Origin: Streptomyces sp. Ag109_O5-10
Lineage (GTDB): Bacteria > Actinomycetota > Actinomycetes > Streptomycetales > Streptomycetaceae
Assembly (NCBI RefSeq): GCF_900105755.1
Contig: NZ_FNTQ01000001.1
Coordinates: 6,882,001-6,946,000 of the forward strand
DNA length: 64,000 nt
Direction of reading: 5' to 3'
The notes beneath the pieces were generated by a model. It saw only the letters and a list, made by a program, of their open reading frames with translations, made no database searches and was not told the origin of the DNA. Every line of letters starts with the position of its first letter. Position 1 is the stretch's first letter. The position numbers and the translations under genes are program-made. Positions 16,208 through 25,284 of this stretch are shown here, piece after piece.

Positions 16208-17842
16208 ATGACAGCAAAACTGATGCAGCGTCAGCTGACGAGACGTCACATACTGGGCATGATCGCCCTCCAGACCGCCGCGGCGGCCGGTATCACCCGG
16301 GTCGGGCTCCAGTCGGCGCAGGCCGCCGAGGAAGCGGCCGACGTCGACAACGCGCCCGCGATCGTGGTCGGTTCGGGCTACGGCGGGGCCGTGGCCGCGC
16401 TCCGGCTCGGGCAGGCCGGCGTCCGGACCCTCATGATCGAGATGGGGCAGCTGTGGAACACGGCCGGCTCCGACGGCAAGATCTTCTGCTCCACCGCCGC
16501 CCCGGACAAGCGGTCCATGTGGTTCAAGACCCGCACCGAGGCCCCGCTCGCCACCTTCCTCTGGCTGGACGTCGTCAACAAGGACATCGACTCCTACGCG
16601 GGAGTCCTCGACCGGGTGCACTTCGACACCATGTCCGTCTACGTGGGGCGCGGTGTCGGCGGCGGGTCGCTGGTCAACGGGGGGATGGCGGTCACCCCGC
16701 TCCAGTCGTACTTCTCCGAGCAGTTCCCGACCGTGGACGCGGCCGCGATGTACGGCACGTACTTCCCGCGCGCCCGCACCATGCTGGGCGTCAACACCGT
16801 CGACGCCGGCTGGTTCGAGTCGACCGAGTGGTACCAGTTCACCCGGACGTCCAGGAAGGCCGCCGCGAACACCGGGCTCAAGACCACCTTCGTCCCCAAC
16901 GTCTACGACTTCGGGTACATGCAGCAGGAGGCCGCCGGCGCCGCCACCAGGTCCGCGCTCGCCCAGGAGGTCATCTACGGCAACAACCACGGCAAGAAGA
17001 GCCTCGACAAGACCTACCTGGCCGCCGCCCTCGGCACCGGCAACCTCACCATCCACACCCTGGAGAAGGTGAAGGCCGTCACCAGGGCGAGCGACGGGTC
17101 GTACGTGCTGAGCGTGGACCGGATCGACACGAGCGGGAACGTCGTCGAGAGCAAGCGGTACAGCTGTACCTACCTGTTCCTGGGGGGCGGCAGCCTCGGG
17201 ACCACCGAACTGCTCGTGCGGGCCCGGGACACCGGGGCACTGCCCGCGCTCAACTCCAGTGTGGGGGCGGGCTGGAGCACCAACGGCAACACCATGGTGG
17301 GGCGCGCCAACCACATCTGGGACACCACCGGCGCCAACCAGGCGACCATGCCGGTCATGGGCATCGACGACTGGGCCAACACCGCCAACCCGGTCTTCGC
17401 GGAGATCGCCCCGCTGCCCATCGGGTTCGAGACCTGGGTGAGCCTGTACCTGGCGATCACCAAGAACCCGCAACGGGCGTCCTTCACCTACGACCCCGCG
17501 AGGGACGGGGTGAAGCTGGGCTGGACCGCGGCCCAGAGCGCGGTCTCGGTCGCCATGGCGAAGAAGCTGTTCGACCGGATCAACCTGGCCAACGCCACGA
17601 TCTACCGGTACGACCTGTTCGGCTCGACCGGCAAGGTGTTCGCGGACGACTTCTGCTACCACCCGCTGGGCGGCTGCGTCCTGGGGCAGGCGACCGACAA
17701 CTACGGCCGGGTGAAGGGGTACGCGAAGCTGTACGTCACGGACGGCTCGCTGGTGCCGGGGAACATCGGTGTGAACCCGTTCGTCACCATCACCGCGCTC
17801 GCCGAGCGGACGATGGAACGGGTTCTCGCCGAGGACTTCTGA
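16208..17842 (+). CDS. Secreted cholesterol (3-beta-hydroxysterol) oxidase, class I
   Basis: A 544-residue GMC-family FAD enzyme that oxidises and isomerises 3-beta-hydroxysterols such as cholesterol to the 4-en-3-one with H2O2 release. A twin-arginine signal (TRRHILG, then a hydrophobic stretch to ASAQAA-like residues near 39) precedes the FAD-binding GSGYGG motif. Catalytic residues match the Streptomyces enzyme family: E399 (FAEIAP), H485 (YHPLGG) and N523 (NPF), with the same 86- and 38-residue spacing as Glu361/His447/Asn485 of the characterised enzyme. The FAD is therefore non-covalent. It sits between the PimB'-like and fadD genes, an unusual place compared with mycobacteria. Confidence 0.93.
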   Translation: MTAKLMQRQLTRRHILGMIALQTAAAAGITRVGLQSAQAAEEAADVDNAPAIVVGSGYGGAVAALRLGQAGVRTLMIEMGQLWNTAGSDGKIFCSTAAPDKRSMWFKTRTEAPLATFLWLDVVNKDIDSYAGVLDRVHFDTMSVYVGRGVGGGSLVNGGMAVTPLQSYFSEQFPTVDAAAMYGTYFPRARTMLGVNTVDAGWFESTEWYQFTRTSRKAAANTGLKTTFVPNVYDFGYMQQEAAGAATRSALAQEVIYGNNHGKKSLDKTYLAAALGTGNLTIHTLEKVKAVTRASDGSYVLSVDRIDTSGNVVESKRYSCTYLFLGGGSLGTTELLVRARDTGALPALNSSVGAGWSTNGNTMVGRANHIWDTTGANQATMPVMGIDDWANTANPVFAEIAPLPIGFETWVSLYLAITKNPQRASFTYDPARDGVKLGWTAAQSAVSVAMAKKLFDRINLANATIYRYDLFGSTGKVFADDFCYHPLGGCVLGQATDNYGRVKGYAKLYVTDGSLVPGNIGVNPFVTITALAERTMERVLAEDF

Positions 17843-17869
17843 GCAACCCCCGCAACCCCAAGTGGCCCG

Positions 17870-19666
17870 CTACTTCTGGTAGATGGCCTCGATCTCGTCC
17901 GCGTAGTCCTTCGCCACCACGTTGCGCTTGAGCTTCAGGGACGGCGTCAGGTGGCCCGACTCCTCCGAGAACTGGGAGGACAGAATGCGGAACTTCCGCA
18001 CCGATTCCGCCTTCGACACCGCGGCGTTGCCGTCGTCGACGGCGTCCTGGATCGCAGCGATCAGATCCGGGTCGTCGCGCAGCGACGCCGCGGTGGAGCC
18101 CGCCGGCTTGCCGTGGTCGGCCGCCCAGCGGCCCAGGAACTCGTCGTCGACGGTGATCAGCGCGCCCACGAAGGGCCGCCCGTCGCCCACCACCATGCAC
18201 TCCGCGACCAGCGCGTGGGCGCGGATCCGGTCCTCGATCACGGCCGGGGCGACGTTCTTGCCGCCGGCGGTGACGATGATCTCCTTCTTGCGGCCGGTGA
18301 TCCTGAGGTAGCCGTCCTCGTCCAGGGTGCCGATGTCGCCGGTGTGGAACCAGCCGTCGGCCAGCGCCTCGGCGGTCGCGCCCGGGTTGTTCCAGTACTC
18401 CTTGAACAGGTGCTCGCCGTGCAGCAGCACCTCGCCGTCGTCCCCGATGCGGATCACCGAACCGGGCAGCGGCTGCCCGACCGTGCCGATCTTGGTCCGG
18501 TCCCAGGGGTTGAACGCGGTCGCCGCGCAGGACTCGGTCAGGCCGTAGCCCTCCAGGACCGTAAAGCCGATACCGCGGAAGAAGTGGCCGAGCCGCTCGC
18601 CGAGCGGGGCGCCGCCCGAGATCGCGTACTCGCCCCGGCCGCCGAGCACCGCGCGCAGCTTGCTGTAGACGAGCTTGTCGAAGGTCTTGTGCTTGATCTT
18701 CAGGCCGAGCGCCGGGCCGGACGGCGTGTCCAGCGCCTTGCTGTACGCGATGGCGGTGTCCGCGGCCTTGTCGAAGATCTTGCCCTTGCCGTCCGCCTGC
18801 GCTTTGGCGCGCGCCGAGTTGTAGACCTTCTCGAAGACACGCGGGACGCCGAGGATCAGCGTCGGCCGGAAGGCGGCCAGCTCGTCGGTGAGGTTCTTGA
18901 TGTCCGGGACGCAGCCCAGCTTGATCGGCGCCATCATCGGGGCGATCTGGACGAGGCGGCCGAAGACGTGCGCGAGCGGGAGGAAGAGGAGGACGGAACA
19001 CTCGCCGGTGCGGAACAGGGGGCGCAGCCGCTCCACGATGTTGCCGCACTCCGCGAAGAAGGCGCGGTGGGTGAGGACGCAGCCCTTGGGGCGGCCGGTC
19101 GTACCGCTCGTGTAGACGATCGTCGCCGGGTCGTCCGCCCTCGCCTGCGAGCTGCGCTCGTCGACCGTGGCGTCGGTGACGCCCTGGCCGAGTCTGCCGA
19201 GTTCCTCCAGGGCGCCGGCCTCGATCTGCCAGACCTGCTTGAGGGCGGGCAGCGTCTCGCGCACCGACTCGACGGCGGCCGTGTGGACGTCCAGTTCGAC
19301 GATGCAGGCGGTCGCGCCGGAGTCGCTGAGGATCCACTGCACCTGCTCCGGGGAGCTGGTCTCGTACACCGGCACGGTGACCGCGCCGGCGCTCCAGATC
19401 GCGAAGTCGAGGAGCGTCCACTCGTAGCGGGTGCGGGACATCAGGCCGACCCGGTCGCCCGGCTGGATGCCGGAGGCGATGAGGCCCTTGGCCGCCGCGT
19501 GCACCTCGGCGAGGAAGGCGGTGGCGGTCACGTCCTGCCAGACACCGCCGACCTTGCGGGCCATCACGGCTGCGTCCGGATGCTGCGCGGCGTTTCTGCG
19601 GACGATGTCGGTCAGATTGCCGTCCGCGGGGACCTCGTACAAAGCCGGAAGGCTGAACTCGCGCAA
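17870..19666 (-). CDS. fadD: Long-chain fatty-acid-CoA ligase (FadD15-like)
   Basis: A 598-residue adenylate-forming enzyme that activates long-chain fatty acids with ATP and CoA. The AMP-binding P-loop VYTSGTTGRPKG is at 184-195, followed by GYGLTESCA and the hinge block GWFHTGDIGTLDEDGYLRI and TGRKKEIIVTAGGKNV. The length and motif spacing fit the FadD15/AMP-dependent synthetase group. The start is TTG, supported by GAGGAG 10 nt upstream; no ATG or GTG fits better. It converges on the cholesterol oxidase gene (27 bp gap). A possible operator lies about 250 bp upstream at 19913. Confidence 0.93.
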   Translation of the reverse strand: MREFSLPALYEVPADGNLTDIVRRNAAQHPDAAVMARKVGGVWQDVTATAFLAEVHAAAKGLIASGIQPGDRVGLMSRTRYEWTLLDFAIWSAGAVTVPVYETSSPEQVQWILSDSGATACIVELDVHTAAVESVRETLPALKQVWQIEAGALEELGRLGQGVTDATVDERSSQARADDPATIVYTSGTTGRPKGCVLTHRAFFAECGNIVERLRPLFRTGECSVLLFLPLAHVFGRLVQIAPMMAPIKLGCVPDIKNLTDELAAFRPTLILGVPRVFEKVYNSARAKAQADGKGKIFDKAADTAIAYSKALDTPSGPALGLKIKHKTFDKLVYSKLRAVLGGRGEYAISGGAPLGERLGHFFRGIGFTVLEGYGLTESCAATAFNPWDRTKIGTVGQPLPGSVIRIGDDGEVLLHGEHLFKEYWNNPGATAEALADGWFHTGDIGTLDEDGYLRITGRKKEIIVTAGGKNVAPAVIEDRIRAHALVAECMVVGDGRPFVGALITVDDEFLGRWAADHGKPAGSTAASLRDDPDLIAAIQDAVDDGNAAVSKAESVRKFRILSSQFSEESGHLTPSLKLKRNVVAKDYADEIEAIYQK

Positions 19667-19981
19667 GACTGCTGCTCCTCATAGGGCGCCGACGCCACGA
19701 CGTTGTGCGATGCGACGGTGCGGTCCAAGGCTCGGGCAGGTGCTCAGGGTTCGCCACGGGCTGGAAGATCCGGCGGTTGAATTCCTGAGCACGACTGGAC
19801 TGCCCGGACGTTACCCGCCGGTATGGCTTCTTCGACAGGGGGGTCCGGCGAGATGTTCGGTGCGTCACACAGGTTGGTGTTCCTCCGCGTACGGTAGTCC
19901 ACGGCTTTAGTGACTGACCAGTAACCGCGAGCCCGGCCATCGCCTGTTCACGTTTGCCGCACAGGCCTACCCTTGATCACC
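19667..19981. other. 315-bp region between divergent fadD and phosphoesterase genes
   Basis: No gene seen. It holds the fadD ribosome-binding site, an inverted repeat ACTG-AC-CAGT at 19913-19922, and a TGTTCA/TACCCT promoter-like pair (19945-19950 and 19968-19973, 17-bp spacer) whose -10 ends 8 nt before the phosphoesterase ATG. Confidence 0.55.
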
Positions 19982-20779
19982 ATGGCAGCCACACCCTCCG
20001 GCACCCGCAGGACCCGCGTCCACGTGGTCAGTGACGTGCACGGCAACGCCCGTGACCTGGCCAGGGCTGGCGACGGCGCGGACGCCCTGATCTGTCTCGG
20101 CGACCTGGTCCTCTTCCTCGACTACGCCGACCACTCCCGCGGCATCTTCCCCGACCTGTTCGGCGTCGAGAACGCCGACCGTCTCGTCGAACTCCGCACC
20201 GCCCGCCGCTTCGAGGAGGCCCGGGAACTCGGCGCCCGGCTGTGGGGCGGGATCGGCATGGACCGGGCGACGGCGATCGAGAAGGCGGTACGCAAGCAGT
20301 ACGCCGAGATGTTCGCGGCGTTCCCGGCACCGACGTACGCGACGTACGGCAATGTCGACATGCCGCCGCTGTGGCGGGAGTACGCCGGTCCGGGCACGAC
20401 GGTCCTCGACGGCGAGCGGGTGGAGATCGGCGGGTGGGTCTTCGGCTTCGTCGGCGGCGGCCTGCGCACCCCGATGCGCACCCCCTACGAGATCTCCGAC
20501 GAGGAGTACGCGGCGAAGATCGAGGCGCTCGGCGAGGTCGACGTCCTCTGCACGCACATCCCGCCGGAGGTGCCGGAGCTGGTGTACGACACGGTCGCGC
20601 GCCGTTTCGAACGGGGCAGCCGGGCGCTGCTGGACGCCATCCGCCGCACCCGGCCCCGGTATTCGCTCTTCGGGCATGTCCATCAGCCACTGGTGAAGCG
20701 GATGCGGATCGGGGCCACCGAGTGCGTGAACGTCGGGCACTTCGCCGGTACCGGCAGGCCCTGGGCGCTGGAATGGTGA
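19982..20779 (+). CDS. Calcineurin-like metallophosphoesterase
   Basis: A 265-residue cytoplasmic metallophosphoesterase. The five family motifs are in order: VVSDVHGN (DxH), ICLGDLV (GD), YGNVDMP (GNxD), VLCTHIPP and FGHVHQP (GHxH), together giving the dinuclear metal site. Substrate cannot be inferred; relatives act on cyclic nucleotides, nucleotides or phosphoproteins. The ATG follows the TACCCT hexamer by 8 nt with no Shine-Dalgarno sequence, so it is probably leaderless. It heads a same-strand run with the SRPBCC and ArsA-like genes, though the gaps suggest separate promoters. Confidence 0.88.
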   Translation: MAATPSGTRRTRVHVVSDVHGNARDLARAGDGADALICLGDLVLFLDYADHSRGIFPDLFGVENADRLVELRTARRFEEARELGARLWGGIGMDRATAIEKAVRKQYAEMFAAFPAPTYATYGNVDMPPLWREYAGPGTTVLDGERVEIGGWVFGFVGGGLRTPMRTPYEISDEEYAAKIEALGEVDVLCTHIPPEVPELVYDTVARRFERGSRALLDAIRRTRPRYSLFGHVHQPLVKRMRIGATECVNVGHFAGTGRPWALEW

Positions 20780-20919
20780 CGACCCCGGACAGGGGGTGAA
20801 GTCGGCTGGTCGGACGCGCGGTAGCCTTCACGCGGCATGTGTGTGCGCACGCCCGCGCACGCCGCCCCCTTTACCGGTCCCACCGGTCCCACCGGCCCGC
20901 ATCTGGAGGAGCCACGGCG

Positions 20920-21363
20920 ATGGCGGAACACACCAGCTCGAACATCACGATCGAGGCGGCCCCGGCCGACGTCATGGCGGTCATCGCCGACTTCGGCCGT
21001 TACCCGGACTGGACCGGCGAAGTGAAGGAGGCGGAGGTCCTGAAGACCGACGCCCAGGGCCGTGCCGAGCAGGTCCGCCTGGTCATGGACGCCGGTGCGA
21101 TCAAGGACGACCAGGTCCTCGGGTACACCTGGACCGGCGACAACGAGGTCTCGTGGACGCTCGTGAAGTCCCAGATGCTCCGCTCCCTGGACGGCTCCTA
21201 CCTGCTGAAGCCGGCGGGTGCGGGTTCGACGGAGGTCACGTACTCGCTGACCGTCGACGTCAAGATCCCGATGCTCGGGATGATCAAGCGCAAGGCGGAG
21301 AAGGTCATCATCGACCGGGCGCTGGCGGGCCTGAAGAAGAGGGTCGAGTCGGGGGAGAAGTGA
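20920..21363 (+). CDS. SRPBCC (START/cyclase-like) family protein
   Basis: A 147-residue helix-grip protein of the SRPBCC superfamily, with the typical opening SSNITIEAAPADVMAVIADF and PDWTGEVKEAEV pattern and a C-terminal amphipathic helix. These proteins form a hydrophobic cavity and bind lipids or act as cyclases. The order SRPBCC, ArsA-like ATPase, small protein matches Rv2185c-Rv2184c-Rv2183c in M. tuberculosis, suggesting a conserved but unassigned role. The ATG at 20920 follows GGAGGAGCC. Longer reading upstream has no support. Confidence 0.85.
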   Translation: MAEHTSSNITIEAAPADVMAVIADFGRYPDWTGEVKEAEVLKTDAQGRAEQVRLVMDAGAIKDDQVLGYTWTGDNEVSWTLVKSQMLRSLDGSYLLKPAGAGSTEVTYSLTVDVKIPMLGMIKRKAEKVIIDRALAGLKKRVESGEK

Positions 21364-21418
21364 GGCAGGGACGCCTCGCGGGGTACGCGTAGGACGCCGG
21401 GTGCGGGTCGTCGGCGGT

Positions 21419-21455
21419 CGCTCGCGCAGTTCCCCGCACCCTGACGGGACGCTGC
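21419..21455 (-). repeat. Dispersed hairpin repeat, copy 2 (reverse)
   Basis: On the minus strand the sequence reads GGGTGCGGGGAACTGCGCGAGCGACC, preceded by a degenerate hairpin. It is the one copy that does not follow a gene end in its own orientation. Confidence 0.55.
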
Positions 21456-21533
21456 CGTCGCGTCAGCCACCGTGACACCCCCTGCGCCCGCTGTAGCGAG
21501 GGCTCACCTGGACGTCCGTTACGGTTCACCCTC

Positions 21534-22688
21534 ATGCGCACCATCCTGATCACCGGGCCCGGCGGCAGCGGCCGTACGACCGTCGCCGCGGCCACCGCCC
21601 TGCGCGCCGCGGCCGAGGGCACCCCGACCCTCGTCCTGAGCGCCGACCGCACGGACACCCTCGGCGCCGCCCTGGGCACGGCGACAGGACCGGAGCCCAC
21701 CCGCGTCACCCCCACCCTCACCGCCTGGCGCCCCGACGCCGCCGGCCGCTTCCGCGAGGACCTCGCCGCCTTCCAGAGCCGCGCCGCGAACGTCCTCGAC
21801 CTGCTCGGCGCATCCCGTCTGGACGCCGAGGAGCTCACCCCCCTGCCCGGTGCCGAGGAACTCTCCTTCCTCCGCGCCCTGCGCGACGCTGCCCTCTCCG
21901 AGCGTTACGAACTGCTCGTCGTCGACCTTCCCCCCGCCCCGCAGGCGCTCGCCCTCCTCTCCCTCCCCGAGGAGCTCCGCCGCTACCTGCGCCGCCTGCT
22001 CCCGCCCGAACGGCAGGCGGCCCGCGCCCTGCGCCCCGTCCTCGGCCGTCTCGCCGGCGTGCCCATGCCCGCCGACTGGCTCTACGAGACCGCGGCCCGC
22101 TGGGACACCGAGCTGGCCGCCGTGGAGGCCGTCCTCGCCGACCGCGACACCGCCGTGCGCCTGGTCGCCGAACCCGGCCCGGCCGGTGCCGACGCCGTCC
22201 GCACCGCCCGTCTGGGCCTCGCCCTGCGCGGCCTGCCCGCCACGGCCCTGGTCGCCAACCGCGTGCTGCCCGACGCCACCCCGCTGCACGACCTCGTCGC
22301 CCAGCAGCGCAAGGCCCTCGCGGAGTGGGGGGACGCGTACGACGTCACCGCGGTCGCCCACCTCGGGCACGACCCGCGCGGCACCGACGACCTCGCCGCG
22401 CTCGCCGTGCCCGGTGTCAACACCGTGCCCGCCCCGGTCGGGTGGCCGGTCGCCGACCGGATCGAGGCGGACGGCGTCCTCGTCTGGCACATCCCGCTGC
22501 CCGGCGCGATACGGGACGACCTCGACCTCGTCCGGCGCGGCGACGAGGTCGTGATCACCGTGAGCGGCTTCCGCCGGATCGTCGCCCTCCCGTCGGCCCT
22601 GCGCCGCTGCACCGTCGCCGGGGCCGCCCTGCGCGACGGGGAGCTGCGCCTGCGGTTCACGCCGGACCCGGAGCTGTGGCCGCGCTGA
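21534..22688 (+). CDS. ArsA/GET3-like P-loop ATPase
   Basis: A 384-residue ATPase of the ArsA/Get3 (SIMIBI) class with an N-terminal deviant P-loop GPGGSGRTT (8-16) and a second block VVDLPPAPQALALLS that fits the switch region. The C-terminal 60 residues resemble the alpha-crystallin-like domain that ArsA homologues carry in actinobacteria. It corresponds to Rv2184c by position. No arsenic genes are near, so arsenite transport is unlikely. The ATG lies 8 nt after TACGGT without a ribosome-binding site. Confidence 0.82.
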   Translation: MRTILITGPGGSGRTTVAAATALRAAAEGTPTLVLSADRTDTLGAALGTATGPEPTRVTPTLTAWRPDAAGRFREDLAAFQSRAANVLDLLGASRLDAEELTPLPGAEELSFLRALRDAALSERYELLVVDLPPAPQALALLSLPEELRRYLRRLLPPERQAARALRPVLGRLAGVPMPADWLYETAARWDTELAAVEAVLADRDTAVRLVAEPGPAGADAVRTARLGLALRGLPATALVANRVLPDATPLHDLVAQQRKALAEWGDAYDVTAVAHLGHDPRGTDDLAALAVPGVNTVPAPVGWPVADRIEADGVLVWHIPLPGAIRDDLDLVRRGDEVVITVSGFRRIVALPSALRRCTVAGAALRDGELRLRFTPDPELWPR

Positions 22689-22751
22689 CGGTGAAACCGG
22701 TACGCCCGTTCGGGTAACGTCGTAGAGACGAACCGTAGGCAGGAGTCCGTC

Positions 22752-23213
22752 ATGAGCGAAGAGCGCCCCGCAGCCGACGCCTCCGAGGCCGCGGACGAGG
22801 TACGGGCGACGGACGACGACGCCTGGGCCACCGCCTGCGCCGAGGACCTGGAGGCGGAGAAGGCCCGCCGCCGTGTCCAGTACGGCCCGCCCCCCGGGTC
22901 GGCCGCCGAGGAACTGCGCAAGCTCGTCGACGCCGTCGCCGACAAGCTCTCCGGCATCCAGACCCCACTGCTCGGCGCGGTCGCCGGACCCGCCGCCCAG
23001 CAGGTGGTCCGGCAGGTCGTCCAGCAGGCGAAGAACGCCGTCGAGCCCGTCATAGAGCGCAACCCGGACGTCTTCGACCACCTGGCCGCGGCGGGCAGCG
23101 AACTCCTCGCCGCCTACCGGTCCGCGGTCCAGGCCCAGGAGACCCGCTGGACCGCCGACCGCCACGACAAGGGCGAGGACGACGGCCCGGGCGAACGCAT
23201 CGATCTCGACTGA
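22752..23213 (+). CDS. Conserved actinobacterial protein (DUF5304-like)
   Basis: A 153-residue soluble protein with acidic N- and C-terminal tails around a conserved middle (about 45-125) that contains GPPPGSAAEELRKLVDAVADKL and a VVRQVVQQAKNAV helix. It looks like the DUF5304 family, which follows the ArsA-like gene in Streptomyces and stands where Rv2183c stands in mycobacteria. No function is known. AGGAG lies 7 nt before the ATG. Partner of the ATPase is a guess from neighbourhood. Confidence 0.7.
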   Translation: MSEERPAADASEAADEVRATDDDAWATACAEDLEAEKARRRVQYGPPPGSAAEELRKLVDAVADKLSGIQTPLLGAVAGPAAQQVVRQVVQQAKNAVEPVIERNPDVFDHLAAAGSELLAAYRSAVQAQETRWTADRHDKGEDDGPGERIDLD

Positions 23214-23444
23214 CAGCCCCTGAGGGCCCTGCCCTCGGCTTCCCGGCTGCCGGGCGGTGCCCACACCGCGTCGACCCTGTCCTCCGCCTCGCGGCTGCGC
23301 GCTCCCGCACGCTCGAACGAAAACTCGCGAGGGGCACCCCCATCGCCGCCGCCCGGCCCGCCCTCCGGGCGGACGACGGGAACCCGACGGCAGGGCCTCG
23401 GGTACGGTTGGCCGTAGCGGGGCTCGACCGAAACTGAGGGATTC

Positions 23445-24398
23445 ATGGGACTCACCATCGGCGTCGACATCGGCGGCACGAAGATCGCGGCCGGCGTGGT
23501 CGATGAGGAAGGCAACATCCTCTCGACCCACAAGGTGCCGACCCCGGGCACGCCCGAGGGCATCGTGGACGCCATTGCTTCCGCCGTAGAGGGCGCCCGC
23601 GCCGGGCACGAGATCGTCGGCGTGGGCATCGGAGCCGCCGGTTACGTGAACCGGCAGCGCTCCACGGTCTACTTCGCACCCAACATCGACTGGCGCCAGG
23701 AGCCGTTGAAGGACGAGGTCGAGGCCCGCGTCGGCCTCCCCGTGGTGGTGGAGAACGACGCCAACGCCGCCGCCTGGGGCGAGTACAAGTTCGGTGCCGG
23801 CAAGGGCCACCGCAACGTCATCTGCATCACCCTCGGCACCGGCCTCGGCGGCGGCATCATCATCGGCAACAAGCTGCGCCGCGGGCACTTCGGCGTCGCC
23901 GCCGAGTTCGGGCACATCCGGATGGTCCCGGACGGGCTGCTGTGCGGCTGCGGCTCGCAGGGCTGCTGGGAGCAGTACGCCTCCGGCCGCGCGCTGGTCA
24001 GGTACGCCAAGCAGCGCGCCAACGCCACCCCCGAGAACGCCGAGGTCCTCCTCGCGCTCGGCGACGGCACCCCCGAGGGCATCGAGGGCAAGCACATCTC
24101 CGTGGCCGCCCGCCAGGGCGACCCGGTCGCCGTCGACTCCTACCGCGAGCTCGCCCGCTGGGCCGGCGCCGGCCTCGCCGACCTGGCCTCCCTCTTCGAC
24201 CCCTCCGCGTTCATCGTCGGCGGCGGCCTCTCGGACGAGGGCGAACTGGTCCTCGACCCGATCCGCAAGTCCTACAAGCGCTGGCTGGTGGGCGGCAACT
24301 GGCGCCCGGTCGCCGAGGTCATCGCGGCCCAGCTGGGCAACGAGGCCGGCCTGGTCGGCGCGGCCGACCTGGCCCGGGAGCCCGACCCGATCATGTAA
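23445..24398 (+). CDS. glkA: ROK-family glucokinase
   Basis: A 317-residue ATP-dependent glucokinase, the main glucose-phosphorylating enzyme of Streptomyces and a determinant of carbon catabolite repression. The phosphate-binding DIGGTK motif is at 8-13, the catalytic base D105 lies in ENDANAA, and the ROK zinc site is H157 with CGCGSQGC (Cys 167, 169 and 174). These match S. coelicolor GlkA. TGAGGGATTC precedes the ATG. It stands alone, 231 bp after the DUF5304-like gene, and a copy of the dispersed repeat begins 14 nt after its stop. Confidence 0.95.
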   Translation: MGLTIGVDIGGTKIAAGVVDEEGNILSTHKVPTPGTPEGIVDAIASAVEGARAGHEIVGVGIGAAGYVNRQRSTVYFAPNIDWRQEPLKDEVEARVGLPVVVENDANAAAWGEYKFGAGKGHRNVICITLGTGLGGGIIIGNKLRRGHFGVAAEFGHIRMVPDGLLCGCGSQGCWEQYASGRALVRYAKQRANATPENAEVLLALGDGTPEGIEGKHISVAARQGDPVAVDSYRELARWAGAGLADLASLFDPSAFIVGGGLSDEGELVLDPIRKSYKRWLVGGNWRPVAEVIAAQLGNEAGLVGAADLAREPDPIM

Positions 24399-24411
24399 AC
24401 GCCGTCCACCC

Positions 24412-24438
24412 AGGGGCGCGGGGAACCGCGCGACCGGC
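24412..24438 (+). repeat. Dispersed hairpin repeat, copy 3
   Basis: AGGGGCGCGGGGAACCGCGCGACCGGCC directly behind glkA in the same orientation. The left hairpin arm is missing, so this copy is reduced to the core. Confidence 0.65.
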
Positions 24439-24521
24439 CGTCAGGCGCCGGCCGTCGCGCACGCACCTCGCGCCCCACCCGCCGGGCGCACGGCTCCCGC
24501 ACCCGGCGTACATTGATCCAC

Positions 24522-25271
24522 ATGGCGTCGCTCCCCAAGTCCCAGACAGAGCCCGACGGTTCCGCGGTCGTCCGCGTCCTGAGCTACAACATCCGCTCCA
24601 TGCGGGACGACACCGACGCCCTGGCTCGCGTCATCAAGGCCTGCGCCCCCGACCTGGTCCTGGTCCAGGAGGCCCCCCGCTTCTTCCGGTGGCGCAAGAA
24701 GCTCGCCCGCCTGGCCTCCGCCGCCGAGCTCGTGATCCTCACCGGGGGCGGTACCGCGGCCGGTCCGGCGATCCTCTGCGACCTCCGCGCCACCGTCGAG
24801 CGCACCGAGGACGTCCTCCTCCCCCTCACCCCCGGCCTGCACCGCCGCGGCCTCGCGACCGCCGTCGTCCGCATCGGCGGCGCCCGCCTCGGCGTCACCA
24901 GCTTCCACCTCAGCCTCCAGCAGGACGAGCGCTACGAGCAGGGCGGCATGCTCCTCGACCGGGTCGCCGGCCTGGGCGTGGAGCACGCCATCGCCGGTGG
25001 CGACCTCAACGACCGCCCGGACGGCCGCACCTTCCGCCGCCTGGCCGACGCCTACCAGGACTGCCGTACCGCGGCGCCCTGGGGCGGCGAGTTCACCTCG
25101 GACTCCAGCGCCCCGCACCAGCGCATCGACGCGATCTTCGCGACCAAGGGCATCGAGGTGCTCGGCTGCGGCGTCCCCGAGCACCTGCCCGGTGTGACCG
25201 GCGCAGACCTGAGGGCGGCCACGGACCACCTTCCGGTCCTGGCCGCCCTCAGAGTTCCGGCAGCGTCCTAG
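24522..25271 (+). CDS. Endonuclease/exonuclease/phosphatase family protein
   Basis: A 249-residue EEP-fold protein. Motifs include VLSYNIRSM near the N-terminus, the metal-ligand VLVQEAP (Glu), GVTSFHLSL, the GGDLNDRPD motif and C-terminal ATDHLPV (Asp-His). Relatives hydrolyse nucleic acids, inositol phosphates or sphingolipids; substrate unknown here. I chose the ATG at 24522, which is 7 nt after TACATT and has no ribosome-binding site, consistent with a leaderless message. The gene converges on the acidic membrane protein gene. Confidence 0.85.
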   Translation: MASLPKSQTEPDGSAVVRVLSYNIRSMRDDTDALARVIKACAPDLVLVQEAPRFFRWRKKLARLASAAELVILTGGGTAAGPAILCDLRATVERTEDVLLPLTPGLHRRGLATAVVRIGGARLGVTSFHLSLQQDERYEQGGMLLDRVAGLGVEHAIAGGDLNDRPDGRTFRRLADAYQDCRTAAPWGGEFTSDSSAPHQRIDAIFATKGIEVLGCGVPEHLPGVTGADLRAATDHLPVLAALRVPAAS

Positions 25272-25284
25272 CGGGCGCGACGCC

